A stretch of 13,489 nt of DNA. It comes from a bacterium. GTDB lineage: Bacteria > Verrucomicrobiota > Verrucomicrobiia > Chthoniobacterales > Terrimicrobiaceae. Positions within the stretch are counted from its first letter, which is position 1, and each line of letters opens with the position of its first letter. A program made the translations under genes and the position numbers. Shown piece by piece: positions 6,215-13,178 of the stretch. The notes beneath the pieces were generated by a model, which did not search any database, had not been told where the DNA came from, and saw only the letters and a list, made by a program, of their open reading frames with translations. The stretch is taken from the NCBI GenBank assembly GCA_009920585.1, contig RFZT01000031.1, positions 1 to 13,489 on the forward strand. The letters run 5' to 3'.

Positions 6215-8144
6215 ACTCGGAAAGCGGGCTATTATAGACGCAGAATGTCTCCTGCGTGGGTGAAATGTTTTTGAGTGGGAAGTAGCGATCGCGCGTCACC
6301 TCATCGTAGAGAACCGAATTACGGTGGCTGAATGTGCCGCGACGGCTGTCCTGGCCGGAGAGACGTACCGGCGTACCCTCGATAAGGAGTGAGCCGAAGG
6401 CCAATGCTTCCGCAAAACCCCAATCGTAAGGTCCTCCATCTTTCCAGACCTGAAGCCGACGATCAACGACTGTCCTTTTGATTTTCGGTACGACGTTAAA
6501 GTTTTTAGGAACCGTGGTGATCGCCGCTGCCACTTTGTCGAGCGTGGCGACTGTAATAGCTGTGTTGACGGGCTCGTGAGAGTAGGGCGGTTGAAAAATC
6601 GCCGTAGAGCCCGCAAATTCGCTCTTCTTCTTTTTCGACTCGCTCTTTTTCTTCACTTCACTGAAGGCCGCTTCGAGTTTTTCCAGCAACTTGGCCTTGA
6701 TTCCGGCAGCCTCGTCAGGATTGACGGTTCCGAGAGCAGAAATTTGCGCTGCAAACGTGGTACTGAGAAGCGGATGAACCTTGATGATCGAGTAAAGATC
6801 GGGCTGGGTGAAGAGCGGTTCGTCCGTCTCATTGTGTCCATGCCGGCGGTAGCAATAAATATCGATCACCACATCGCGGCGGAACTTTTGGCGGAACTCG
6901 AGAGCGATTTGAGCGACCTCGATCACCGTGAGCGGATCCTCGCCATTGACGTGAAAGATAGGCGCATCGACCATTTTGGCCATATCGGTGCAATAACGCG
7001 TGGAGCGTGCATCAGCTGGGAGCGTGGTGAACCCAATCTGATTGTTGACCACGAGGTGTATCGTTCCACCGGTGCGATAGCCGGGAAGTTGAGACATATT
7101 GAATGTCTCCGCAACGATGCCCTGTCCTATAAAAGCGGCGTCTCCATGCACTAAAATTGGAAGCACCTTCGTGCGTTCCACTGTGTCTTCCAAAATACGT
7201 TGCCGAGCGCGGGCCTTGCCCTGAACGACGGCGTCAACTGCCTCCAGATGGCTTGGGTTTGCCGCCATGCGAATCTCAACTTTGTGACCACTCGGCACAT
7301 CTCTGGTCGTCTGGTATCCAAGGTGGTATTTCACGTCTCCGCTGCCGCCGACCAATTGGGGGTCAAACGTATCCTGAAACTCATTGAAAATGACGTCCAA
7401 TGGCTTGTTTAAAAAGTTAGCCAGAACGTTGAGACGGCCACGGTGGGCCATGCCCATCACGATTTCGAGGACGCCGGCCGATCCGCATCCTTCAAGGATC
7501 GCGTCGAGTGAGAGCATGAGAGACTCCCCACCCTCGAGCGAAAACCGCTTCTGCCCCACAAATTTCGTATGAATAAAAGATTCGAAAGTTTCCGCCTGAT
7601 AAAGTTTACGAAGGATATCGCGGTGCACCTCGGGAAGTTGACGGGAAGCGCTTCGACGGCTCTCAACGCGATCGGCCACCCATTCACGCATGGCGGGATC
7701 TTGTATGTGAGTGAATTCCACGCCGAGGGTTTCGCAATAGGTTTGCCGAAGCCCTGCAATCATCTCCTTGAGCGGCATCTCACGGCCTTGCTGAAAGTTT
7801 CGTGAAGAAACCACTTCGTTCAAATCGGCTTCCCCTAAACCAAAGTCCGAAGGCTCCAACCGGGAAATAGACGGAGCAGATTTCGACAGAGGGTTGAGAT
7901 GAGCTGCGGTGTGACCCATCGTGCGGTAAGCTTCAACCAACAAATCCACTCTGGCCTGGATAGGTGAGGCAGATCCTTGAGTCGCCTCGCGCGCTTCAAC
8001 CTTGCGACTGCGGACGAGCCCGAGTTCAAATCCCTCAAAAAATGCGGCCCACTCTGGTTCAACGGAACTGTGATCAGTGACCCACCGCTCATAAAGTTCA
8101 TCAATCAGTGCCTCGTTAGCGCGGGCGGGGAGAGAAGTATTCAT
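6147..8144 (-). CDS. sucA: 2-oxoglutarate dehydrogenase E1, N-terminal part (frame broken)
   Basis: Thiamine-diphosphate-dependent decarboxylase that starts the 2-oxoglutarate dehydrogenase reaction of the TCA cycle. The real E1 sequence covers residues 1-647: N-terminal ELYERWVTDHSSVEPEWAAF (16-35, for E2/E3 contact), GMAHRGRLN (231-239), HGDAAFIGQG (333-342), NNQIGFTT (367-374), VNGEDP (399-404), RRHGHNETDEP (433-443) and GQDSRRGTFSHRN (597-609). A lysine-rich insert (497-508) lies in the variable region. After SPLSEYAVL (639-647) the last 18 residues (from VHLGSSVW) are the shifted reading of CIWEAQFG. With E. coli spacing, about 41 nt encoding the GFEYGY segment are missing. An intact gene would encode about 910 residues. 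No Shine-Dalgarno precedes the ATG; it lies about 145 nt past the pnp terminator. Confidence 0.9.
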   Translation of the reverse strand: MNTSLPARANEALIDELYERWVTDHSSVEPEWAAFFEGFELGLVRSRKVEAREATQGSASPIQARVDLLVEAYRTMGHTAAHLNPLSKSAPSISRLEPSDFGLGEADLNEVVSSRNFQQGREMPLKEMIAGLRQTYCETLGVEFTHIQDPAMREWVADRVESRRSASRQLPEVHRDILRKLYQAETFESFIHTKFVGQKRFSLEGGESLMLSLDAILEGCGSAGVLEIVMGMAHRGRLNVLANFLNKPLDVIFNEFQDTFDPQLVGGSGDVKYHLGYQTTRDVPSGHKVEIRMAANPSHLEAVDAVVQGKARARQRILEDTVERTKVLPILVHGDAAFIGQGIVAETFNMSQLPGYRTGGTIHLVVNNQIGFTTLPADARSTRYCTDMAKMVDAPIFHVNGEDPLTVIEVAQIALEFRQKFRRDVVIDIYCYRRHGHNETDEPLFTQPDLYSIIKVHPLLSTTFAAQISALGTVNPDEAAGIKAKLLEKLEAAFSEVKKKSESKKKKSEFAGSTAIFQPPYSHEPVNTAITVATLDKVAAAITTVPKNFNVVPKIKRTVVDRRLQVWKDGGPYDWGFAEALAFGSLLIEGTPVRLSGQDSRRGTFSHRNSVLYDEVTRDRYFPLKNISPTQETFCVYNSPLSEYAVLVHLGSSVWRLRQWSTDHH

Positions 8145-8146
8145 TC

Positions 8147-8176
8147 AATATCTGTGTGGCATAATAAGCCTGTCAA
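8147..8176 (-). promoter_or_regulatory. Candidate sucA promoter (weak)
   Basis: On the minus strand TTGACA (8171-8176) is followed after 18 nt by GATATT (8147-8152), a 4/6 match to TATAAT. The -10 ends only 2 nt from the ATG, which would make the message leaderless, so this may be chance. An alternative, TTGCCA-15 nt-TACACT near 8198-8224, has short spacing. The region 8145-8288 is otherwise A/T-rich and strongly purine-biased on the plus strand, with no gene. Confidence 0.2.
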
Positions 8177-8288
8177 AAGTGAAGGCTTTAGGCCTGAAAA
8201 GTGTATTTTTTTTGCACGTTTGGCAAGAAACGAAAACCGAAAAAAATGCCCACTGAAAAAAGGAAGAAAAAAAGGATCGTGCCAAGTC

Positions 8289-8327
8289 AAAAAAAATCCG
8301 CCCTCACCCCAAGCGGGGCGGGGCGGA
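8289..8327 (-). terminator. Intrinsic terminator after pnp
   Basis: On the minus strand the stem TCCGCCC/GGGCGGA (plus 8297-8303 and 8321-8327) encloses an inner CCCC-loop-GGGG stem (8307-8318) and is followed by eight T (plus-strand a's at 8289-8296). It lies 17 nt past the pnp stop. A run of five T on the plus side could make it bidirectional, but no plus-strand gene approaches it. Confidence 0.88.
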
Positions 8328-8344
8328 AATTTTTAAGGAGTTTT

Positions 8345-8797
8345 TTAGTCTTGTTTGACAGCGGCTTCGTCGCGGTCCTTCATCGCGGCCTTGCGGCTGA
8401 GTTTCACGCGTCCCTTGTCATCGACTCCGATGCATTTAACCCAAATCGCGTCGCCCATTTTCACAACGTCTTCGACTTTATTAACGCGGAAATCGGCCAA
8501 TTCAGAGATGTGAACGAGACCGTCTTTGCCTGGCAGGACTTCGACGAATGCGCCGAATTCCTTGATCGAAACGACCGTGCCTTGGTAGATTTCGCCGATC
8601 GAAATCTCCTTGGTCATGCCATTGATGATTTCCTTGGCGCGCTTGAGGCTTTCACCGTTGTTCGAGTAGATGTGGATGGATCCGTCGTCCTCGATGTTGA
8701 TCTCGGCGCCGGTCTCGGCAACGATGCCTTTGATCGTCTTGCCGCCTGGTCCAATGATGAGACCGATCTTGTCTGGATTGATTCGGATGGTTTCGAT
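8345..8797 (-). pseudogene. pnp: Polynucleotide phosphorylase, C-terminal KH and S1 domains
   Basis: Read from about 8797 in the frame that ends TAA 8345-8347, this gives IETIRINPDKIGLIIGPGGK, a KH domain with its GxxG loop (IIGPGGKT), then GAEINIEDDGSIHIY and KRAKEIINGM. An S1 RNA-binding domain follows (EISIGEIYQGTVVSIKEFG, FVEVLPGKDGLVHISELA). These are the RNA-holding domains of PNPase. They are out of frame with the catalytic part upstream. The KH domain has no start codon of its own before the internal ATG at 8617, which begins only the S1 domain. The gene ends 17 nt before a strong terminator. Confidence 0.87.
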
Positions 8798-10427
8798 ACG
8801 CGTTCATGACATCCAGGATTTTTGTGCGCGACTCTTTGGCCTCGATCACCGCCTCAGCCATGATCTCGTGCGAGATGCCGGGCAATTTGAGATCCAACTG
8901 GAAACCGGTGACGCCGACGTCCGTTCCACACAGTTTGAAATCCATGTCACCGAAGTGATCCTCGCTGCCGATAATGTCGGTAAGCGTGGTGTAGCGTTTG
9001 AGTGTCTCACCCTCGAATTCGGTAACGAGACCGACTGAGATACCGGCCACTGGGCGACGGAGCGGAACACCAGCGTCCATAAGCGCAAGCACGCCAGCGC
9101 AGACACTGGCCATCGATGTCGATCCATTGGATTCCATCACTTCGCTCACGATACGAATGGCGTAAGGGAAATCTTTCTCACTTGGCACGACTGGCTCGAT
9201 CGAGCGCTCGGCAAGGGCACCGTGTCCGATCTCGCGGCGGTTCTGTCCACCGAAACGACCAGTCTCACCCACGCTGAATGGTGGGAAGTTGTAATGAAGC
9301 AGGAATCGCTTCGTGTCAGGACCTCCACCGTAGGAGTCAATCATTTGAGCCTCGTCGGCAGGAGCCAGAGTCGCGATGCCGAGAGCCTGAGTCTCACCAC
9401 GTGCAAAGAGAGCGGATCCATGCGTGCGCGGCAGGAGGCCGGTCTCGCCGGAGAGCGGACGGAGCTCATGAAGACCACGGCCGTCGCAACGTTGCTTGCG
9501 GTCGAGAATGCTGATGCGGAAAGCTTTTTTCTGCAAATAATCAAACGCTTGGGAGATGTCGAACTTAGAGGCGGTTGGGAATTGCTGAAGAACAGCGGCA
9601 CTCACCTCGTCGCGCAAGGCGCCGACCGCTTTGCTGCGAGCGACTTTGCCGGAAGTGTACAGAGCAGACTCGATGCGGTCGCCAGCAACTTGGTAGGCGA
9701 TTTCCAGAATCGAGGAATTCACCTCGAAGAGCGGCATGGAGCGCTTTTCTTTGCCGACTTTGGCAGCGAGTTCACGCTGCGCAGCAACGATAGGCTTCAC
9801 GGCTTCGCGAGCAAAATCAAGGGCGGCAGTGAACTCCGCTTCGGCGAGCTCGTTAGCAGCACCTTCGATCATTATAACCTTTTCACCATCACCTACATAA
9901 ACGAGATCAAGATCGCTATCGAGGCGCTCGGAGTGAGTCGGGTTGATGACAAAGGCTCCACCGATGCGGCCAATACGAACAGCACCGATCGGGCCTGCGA
10001 ATGGGATGTCGGAAACACAAAGTGCGGCCGAAGCTCCATTAATCGAGAGCATATCGGGGTCGTTCTGACCATCGGCGCTCAGAAGAAGAGTGATGACCTG
10101 TGTATCATAGAGATAACCTTTTGGAAAAAGCGGACGCAATGGACGATCGGTCATACGTGCCGTGAGGATTTCCTTCTCCGTGGGGCGACCCTCACGTTTG
10201 AAATATCCACCGGGCAATTTACCAACGGCAGCAGCCTTTTCTTTGTATTCGACGGTGAGGGGGAAGAAATCTTGGCCTTCCTTGATTGTGGTGGCGGAAA
10301 CGGCCGTGACGATGACAATAGTGTCACCGGAACGGACTGTGACAGCACCGTCTGCCAGTTTGGCAAGTTTGCCGGATTCGAATGTGATGGGAGATTGACC
10401 CGCTTGAGCGGTTACGGAATGAGACAT
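8652..10427 (-). CDS. pnp: Polynucleotide phosphorylase, catalytic part (frame broken)
   Basis: 3'-5' phosphorolytic exoribonuclease of RNA turnover, normally about 700 residues and trimeric. Residues 1-543 are genuine. The first RNase PH-like domain has GQDFFPLTVEY (51-61), KREGRPTEKE (77-86) and RPLRPLFPKG (95-104). An alpha-helical linker follows. The second RNase PH domain has RTHGSALFARGETQAL (334-349), NRREIGHG (396-403), SNGSTSMASVC (433-443), and D490, D496 and K498 in SEDHFGDMDFK, which match catalytic D486, D492 and K494 of E. coli PNPase. After DVMNA (539-543) the last 48 residues are an Arg/His-rich misreading of the KH domain. By E. coli spacing about 44 nt (the 'xxxAPRxxxSxxAPR' linker) are missing. 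It lies downstream of rpsO, the classical rpsO-pnp order. No Shine-Dalgarno is visible. Confidence 0.93.
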   Translation of the reverse strand: MSHSVTAQAGQSPITFESGKLAKLADGAVTVRSGDTIVIVTAVSATTIKEGQDFFPLTVEYKEKAAAVGKLPGGYFKREGRPTEKEILTARMTDRPLRPLFPKGYLYDTQVITLLLSADGQNDPDMLSINGASAALCVSDIPFAGPIGAVRIGRIGGAFVINPTHSERLDSDLDLVYVGDGEKVIMIEGAANELAEAEFTAALDFAREAVKPIVAAQRELAAKVGKEKRSMPLFEVNSSILEIAYQVAGDRIESALYTSGKVARSKAVGALRDEVSAAVLQQFPTASKFDISQAFDYLQKKAFRISILDRKQRCDGRGLHELRPLSGETGLLPRTHGSALFARGETQALGIATLAPADEAQMIDSYGGGPDTKRFLLHYNFPPFSVGETGRFGGQNRREIGHGALAERSIEPVVPSEKDFPYAIRIVSEVMESNGSTSMASVCAGVLALMDAGVPLRRPVAGISVGLVTEFEGETLKRYTTLTDIIGSEDHFGDMDFKLCGTDVGVTGFQLDLKLPGISHEIMAEAVIEAKESRTKILDVMNAYRNHPNQSRQDRSHHWTRRQDDQRHRCRDRRRDQHRGRRIHPHLLEQR

Positions 10428-10479
10428 AGTAATAGATACGAAGTGCCGTTAGATAAAACGACAGGGTGGTAATTGGAGA

Positions 10480-10505
10480 AAAGCCCCGATGATAATCGGG
10501 GCTTT
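10480..10505 (-). terminator. Strong hairpin between rpsO and pnp (terminator or attenuator)
   Basis: A perfect 11-bp stem: aaagccccgat (10480-10490) and atcggggcttt (10495-10505) with a 4-nt loop. On the minus strand the 3' arm ends in TTTT before CTCC, so the U tract is short. It lies 16 nt after the rpsO stop and 52 nt before the pnp ATG. In E. coli the same interval holds a leaky terminator and an RNase III processing hairpin for pnp autoregulation; a similar role here is inference. Confidence 0.7.
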
Positions 10506-10521
10506 CAAGAGTTGAGTGACG

Positions 10522-10779
10522 TTATTTACGGAGATCGAGTTTCTCGATGACCGCCGAGTAACGAGCTTTGGCGGTTCGCTTGAGGTAATCAAGCAAGCTG
10601 CGCCGAGTGGCAACGAGCTTGAGAAGTCCACGACGGGAGGAATGATCCTTGGCGTTAACTTTCAGGTGCTCGGTGAGAGATAGAATGCGTTGTGTCAGGA
10701 GCGCGATTTGAACGTCTGCGCTGCCGGTGTCTTTTGCGTGGAGCTTGAGTGTCTCCATTTCATTTGCTGCTTTAGCCAT
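10522..10779 (-). CDS. rpsO: 30S ribosomal protein S15
   Basis: 85 residues, close to the 89 of E. coli. It has DTGSADVQIALLTQRILSLT and the S15 signature LTEHLKVNAKDHSSRRGLL, then RRSLLDYLKR and the C-terminal IEKLDLRK. It binds 16S rRNA in the central domain early in small-subunit assembly. I chose ATG at 10779 (MAKAANE) because the open frame upstream to 10854 (residues reading MQEFVLVMIF) has no resemblance to S15. The leader is A-rich (aagaaaaataATG) with no GGAG-type site. It forms the usual rpsO-pnp pair with the downstream gene and is divergent from queD. Confidence 0.96.
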   Translation of the reverse strand: MAKAANEMETLKLHAKDTGSADVQIALLTQRILSLTEHLKVNAKDHSSRRGLLKLVATRRSLLDYLKRTAKARYSAVIEKLDLRK

Positions 10780-10894
10780 TATTTTTCTTATTGTTGTTGG
10801 AAGCTGGGGAAATTGCCATGCCCGAAAGATCATGACAAGGACAAATTCTTGCACCCTGATGTGAAATTGAACTGGGAAGAGTCGCCCGAGCGTC

Positions 10895-10900
10895 TATAAC
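10895..10900 (+). promoter_or_regulatory. Candidate -10 box for queD
   Basis: TATAAC matches TATAAT at five of six positions and ends 9 nt before the queD ATG, so the transcript would have almost no leader. The nearest -35-like TTGAAC (10868-10873) is 21 nt away, too far for a normal sigma-70 promoter. The 130-nt gap between divergent rpsO and queD must hold promoters for both; I see no clearer one. Confidence 0.2.
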
Positions 10901-10909
10901 AACCCGCTT

Positions 10910-11272
10910 ATGAAGGTCCGCCTCACCAAAGATTTTATTATCGAAGCCGCGCAAAGTCTGCCCAAAGTCCCGGCTGGCCACAAGTGTGCCCGCATCCACG
11001 GCCACACATTCACTATCGAAATTTCCGTCGAGGGCGAAGTGGATCCGGAGACCGGATGGTTTTACGATCATGCGCTCATTAGTGCTGCCATGCGACCGAT
11101 TGTGGAGCAACTCGACCACTCGCACCTCAACGATATCCCCGGATTGGAAAACCCCACGATCGAGTTGATGGCAGATTGGCTTTGGAAAAAGCTGGATCCC
11201 CAATTGCCCGGGCTCGCCGAAATTGTGATCCACGAAACTCCTCGCGCCCGCTGCTCCTACAAGGGAGAGTGA
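10910..11272 (+). CDS. queD: 6-carboxytetrahydropterin synthase (QueD/PTPS family)
   Basis: 120 residues against 121 in E. coli QueD, and colinear with it. It should convert dihydroneopterin triphosphate to 6-carboxy-5,6,7,8-tetrahydropterin in the queuosine/7-deazaguanine pathway. Catalytic C26 lies in GHKCARIHGH, D69-H70 in QLDHSHLNDIPGLENPT, and E109 in HETPRARCSYKGE. Zinc ligands H30 and H32 are present. The third zinc ligand, His in E. coli FEAAHRLP, is glutamine here (Q15 in IEAAQSLP, codon CAA). This may be normal in a sub-branch of the family or may weaken zinc binding. No Shine-Dalgarno is seen. No other queuosine gene is in the window. It is convergent with cstA, with stops only 3 nt apart. 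Confidence 0.9.
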   Translation: MKVRLTKDFIIEAAQSLPKVPAGHKCARIHGHTFTIEISVEGEVDPETGWFYDHALISAAMRPIVEQLDHSHLNDIPGLENPTIELMADWLWKKLDPQLPGLAEIVIHETPRARCSYKGE

Positions 11273-11275
11273 TTC

Positions 11276-13120
11276 TTAAACGGCTGATTTTTTCACCAAG
11301 CGAGGGGGACGTAGAAGGATGCGCGCACCGATCCAGGCGACTCCGACCGCGAGGCAGATTAATACGGCACAGGCCGCAACAAGCGCCCAGTTGCCCGATT
11401 GATAATTCACGTTCAGCGAAATCCCCGTCGCGGCAAGCGTTGTTAGGAACATGAGGATCGCCGGGATGAGTACGAAAGCCGATCGCCTTCCATGATCGCG
11501 TAGCCAAACCGCAGCAACCAGCAGCGCCATGGCCCCCATCATTTGATTTGCTGAACCGAAGACCTGCCACAGAACCGGCAACGAGTTGGAGCGGGAGAGC
11601 GCAAACATGAGCGCCACGCACAGACCCGTATTAAACCAGATATTGAGAAAAATCGCGGGCGGTTTTTTGAAAAGAAATCTCCACACTTCCTCGAGCAAAT
11701 AGCGATTCAGGCGAACGGCGACATCCAACGACGTGACAACGAAACCCTCCAAAAGAAGGATGCCCAAAATCGTCCCGCTCCAAACAGGCAACCCGAAGGC
11801 CAGATTCACCAAACTGCCCGTGGCCAGTGCGAATGCGAGGATCGGATTTTTTTCTCCATAGGTGATCTGTTGGTAGCTCGACCAATCCAAACCGATGAGC
11901 AGGGTGAGAATCACACTCACCGCAAGCAGGGACTCTAGAAGCATCCCCATATATCCAACCTTCCGCGCATCACGCTCGTCAGCAAGTTGGCGAGCGCTCG
12001 TGCCACTGGAGACGAGACAATGAAATCCGCTTATGGCACCGCAAGAGACTGTGATGAGGAGCATCGGCCAGAGGACCCCGACATATTGGAGGCCGGACTC
12101 GAGATTCCAAAGTGGGATCGTTTCGGCGAGATTCTGTGGAGCAGCCGGGATCTCAGGAAACCTTCCGCCCACAGCCGCCACCACCAACCCCACGACCACA
12201 GCAAGCATCCCAGCATAGAGAATCTGCACATTCACAAAATCCCTCGGCATGAGCAGTAACCAAACGGGTATCGCCGATGCCAGCACCACATAGAGCGTCA
12301 TCAGAAACCGCCACACATCCGGCGAAACAATCACCGGCAGATGAAAACCCAAAACGACCGACGCTACTGACAATAAGGCCGCCATCGAATAGTTGATCCA
12401 CGCAGCGGCCCGCATCCGATAGATCAGAAATCCCAGCACCGGAGCGCAAAAGGTTATAAAAAGAACGCTCGTCGAAGCGATACCGCCGATCCTCGCAAGC
12501 AAAACCGGTTGACCATCGCGAAGTCCAACGACAGTGGGGAGACCACCTCCACCAGCAAAGGGATGGAGGCCCATGGCGTCTGCCGGAAGAGCCAGCGAGG
12601 CTTGGATGGCTTCTTGGTTAGGCGGAACCATCCCCACCTTCGTCGCGGGATACATGCTAGTGAGAGCCGTGACACTCAGGTTCAAAAATGTGGCCGTTAT
12701 CATCACCAACCCGATCACCAGAAAGCTAACGATCAGGCTATACCCTCCATTACCGAGGTAGATCCGAGCGATATCAGCAACCGAGCGCCCCTCCTCACGG
12801 GAAGATATGAAGAGAGTGGCCATATCGTGCACCCCACCGAGAAGGATCGCTCCCGCCACCACCCAAATCAACGCTGGCAGAAATCCGTAGATCATCGCGA
12901 GCGTCGGGCCAACGATCGGTCCAGCTCCAGCTATGGCGGCAAAGTGGTGGGCGAATAAAACGTAAGATTTGGTGGGCAGAAAATCTTTACCGTCCTTTTT
13001 CAGCACCGCCGCCGTAGGATGAGCTCCATCAACCCCAAGGAGACGCTCCAAAAGCGGAGCGTAGAACCGCAACGCCACCCAATAACAAAAGAGGACGCCG
13101 CCCAAAATCGAAAGTATCAT
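11276..13120 (-). CDS. cstA: Carbon starvation protein CstA-family transporter
   Basis: A 614-residue polytopic inner-membrane protein with many hydrophobic segments from residue 2 to near the C-terminus. CstA hallmarks are HPTAAVLKKDGKDF (34-47), FAHHFAAIAGAGPIVGP (56-72), GGVHDM (95-100), ASAIPVWLLLMPRDF, SCGAISGFHCLVSSGT, TSLDVAVRLNRYLLEEV and VFGSANQMMGAMAL. E. coli CstA (701 residues) and BtsT are peptide/pyruvate transporters; pyruvate or peptide uptake is likely here but not provable. The open frame extends to 13255, but that N-terminal piece is not CstA-like and overlaps the divergent DUF423 gene. I therefore place the start at ATG 13120 (MILSILGGVLFCYW), where the first membrane segment begins. 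No Shine-Dalgarno. The 58 nt to the divergent gene must hold both promoters. Confidence 0.92.
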   Translation of the reverse strand: MILSILGGVLFCYWVALRFYAPLLERLLGVDGAHPTAAVLKKDGKDFLPTKSYVLFAHHFAAIAGAGPIVGPTLAMIYGFLPALIWVVAGAILLGGVHDMATLFISSREEGRSVADIARIYLGNGGYSLIVSFLVIGLVMITATFLNLSVTALTSMYPATKVGMVPPNQEAIQASLALPADAMGLHPFAGGGGLPTVVGLRDGQPVLLARIGGIASTSVLFITFCAPVLGFLIYRMRAAAWINYSMAALLSVASVVLGFHLPVIVSPDVWRFLMTLYVVLASAIPVWLLLMPRDFVNVQILYAGMLAVVVGLVVAAVGGRFPEIPAAPQNLAETIPLWNLESGLQYVGVLWPMLLITVSCGAISGFHCLVSSGTSARQLADERDARKVGYMGMLLESLLAVSVILTLLIGLDWSSYQQITYGEKNPILAFALATGSLVNLAFGLPVWSGTILGILLLEGFVVTSLDVAVRLNRYLLEEVWRFLFKKPPAIFLNIWFNTGLCVALMFALSRSNSLPVLWQVFGSANQMMGAMALLVAAVWLRDHGRRSAFVLIPAILMFLTTLAATGISLNVNYQSGNWALVAACAVLICLAVGVAWIGARILLRPPRLVKKSAV

Positions 13121-13178
13121 TGTGCCCACTGGGGATCGATATTGAAGACACTCCGGATTTCGTGCAAGCATGTTGCCC

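Noticed and set aside
5444..8144. Programmed frameshift, or a natural two-subunit split of E1
   Set aside because: Conserved codons (the FEYGY segment) are missing at the join, so no frameshift could restore the protein, and E1o is a single chain; the break is not at a domain boundary.
8200..8290. Purine-rich A-tract region as a possible gene or origin
   Set aside because: No repeated boxes or coding frame; it reads as A/T-rich promoter or spacer DNA after the pnp terminator.
9222..10472. A 416-codon open frame on the plus strand opposite pnp
   Set aside because: It lies wholly antisense to clear PNPase sequence, matches no family I know and is a codon-bias shadow.
10780..10854. N-terminal extension of rpsO
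   Set aside because: S15 homologues begin near MAKAANE; the extension has no resemblance to S15.
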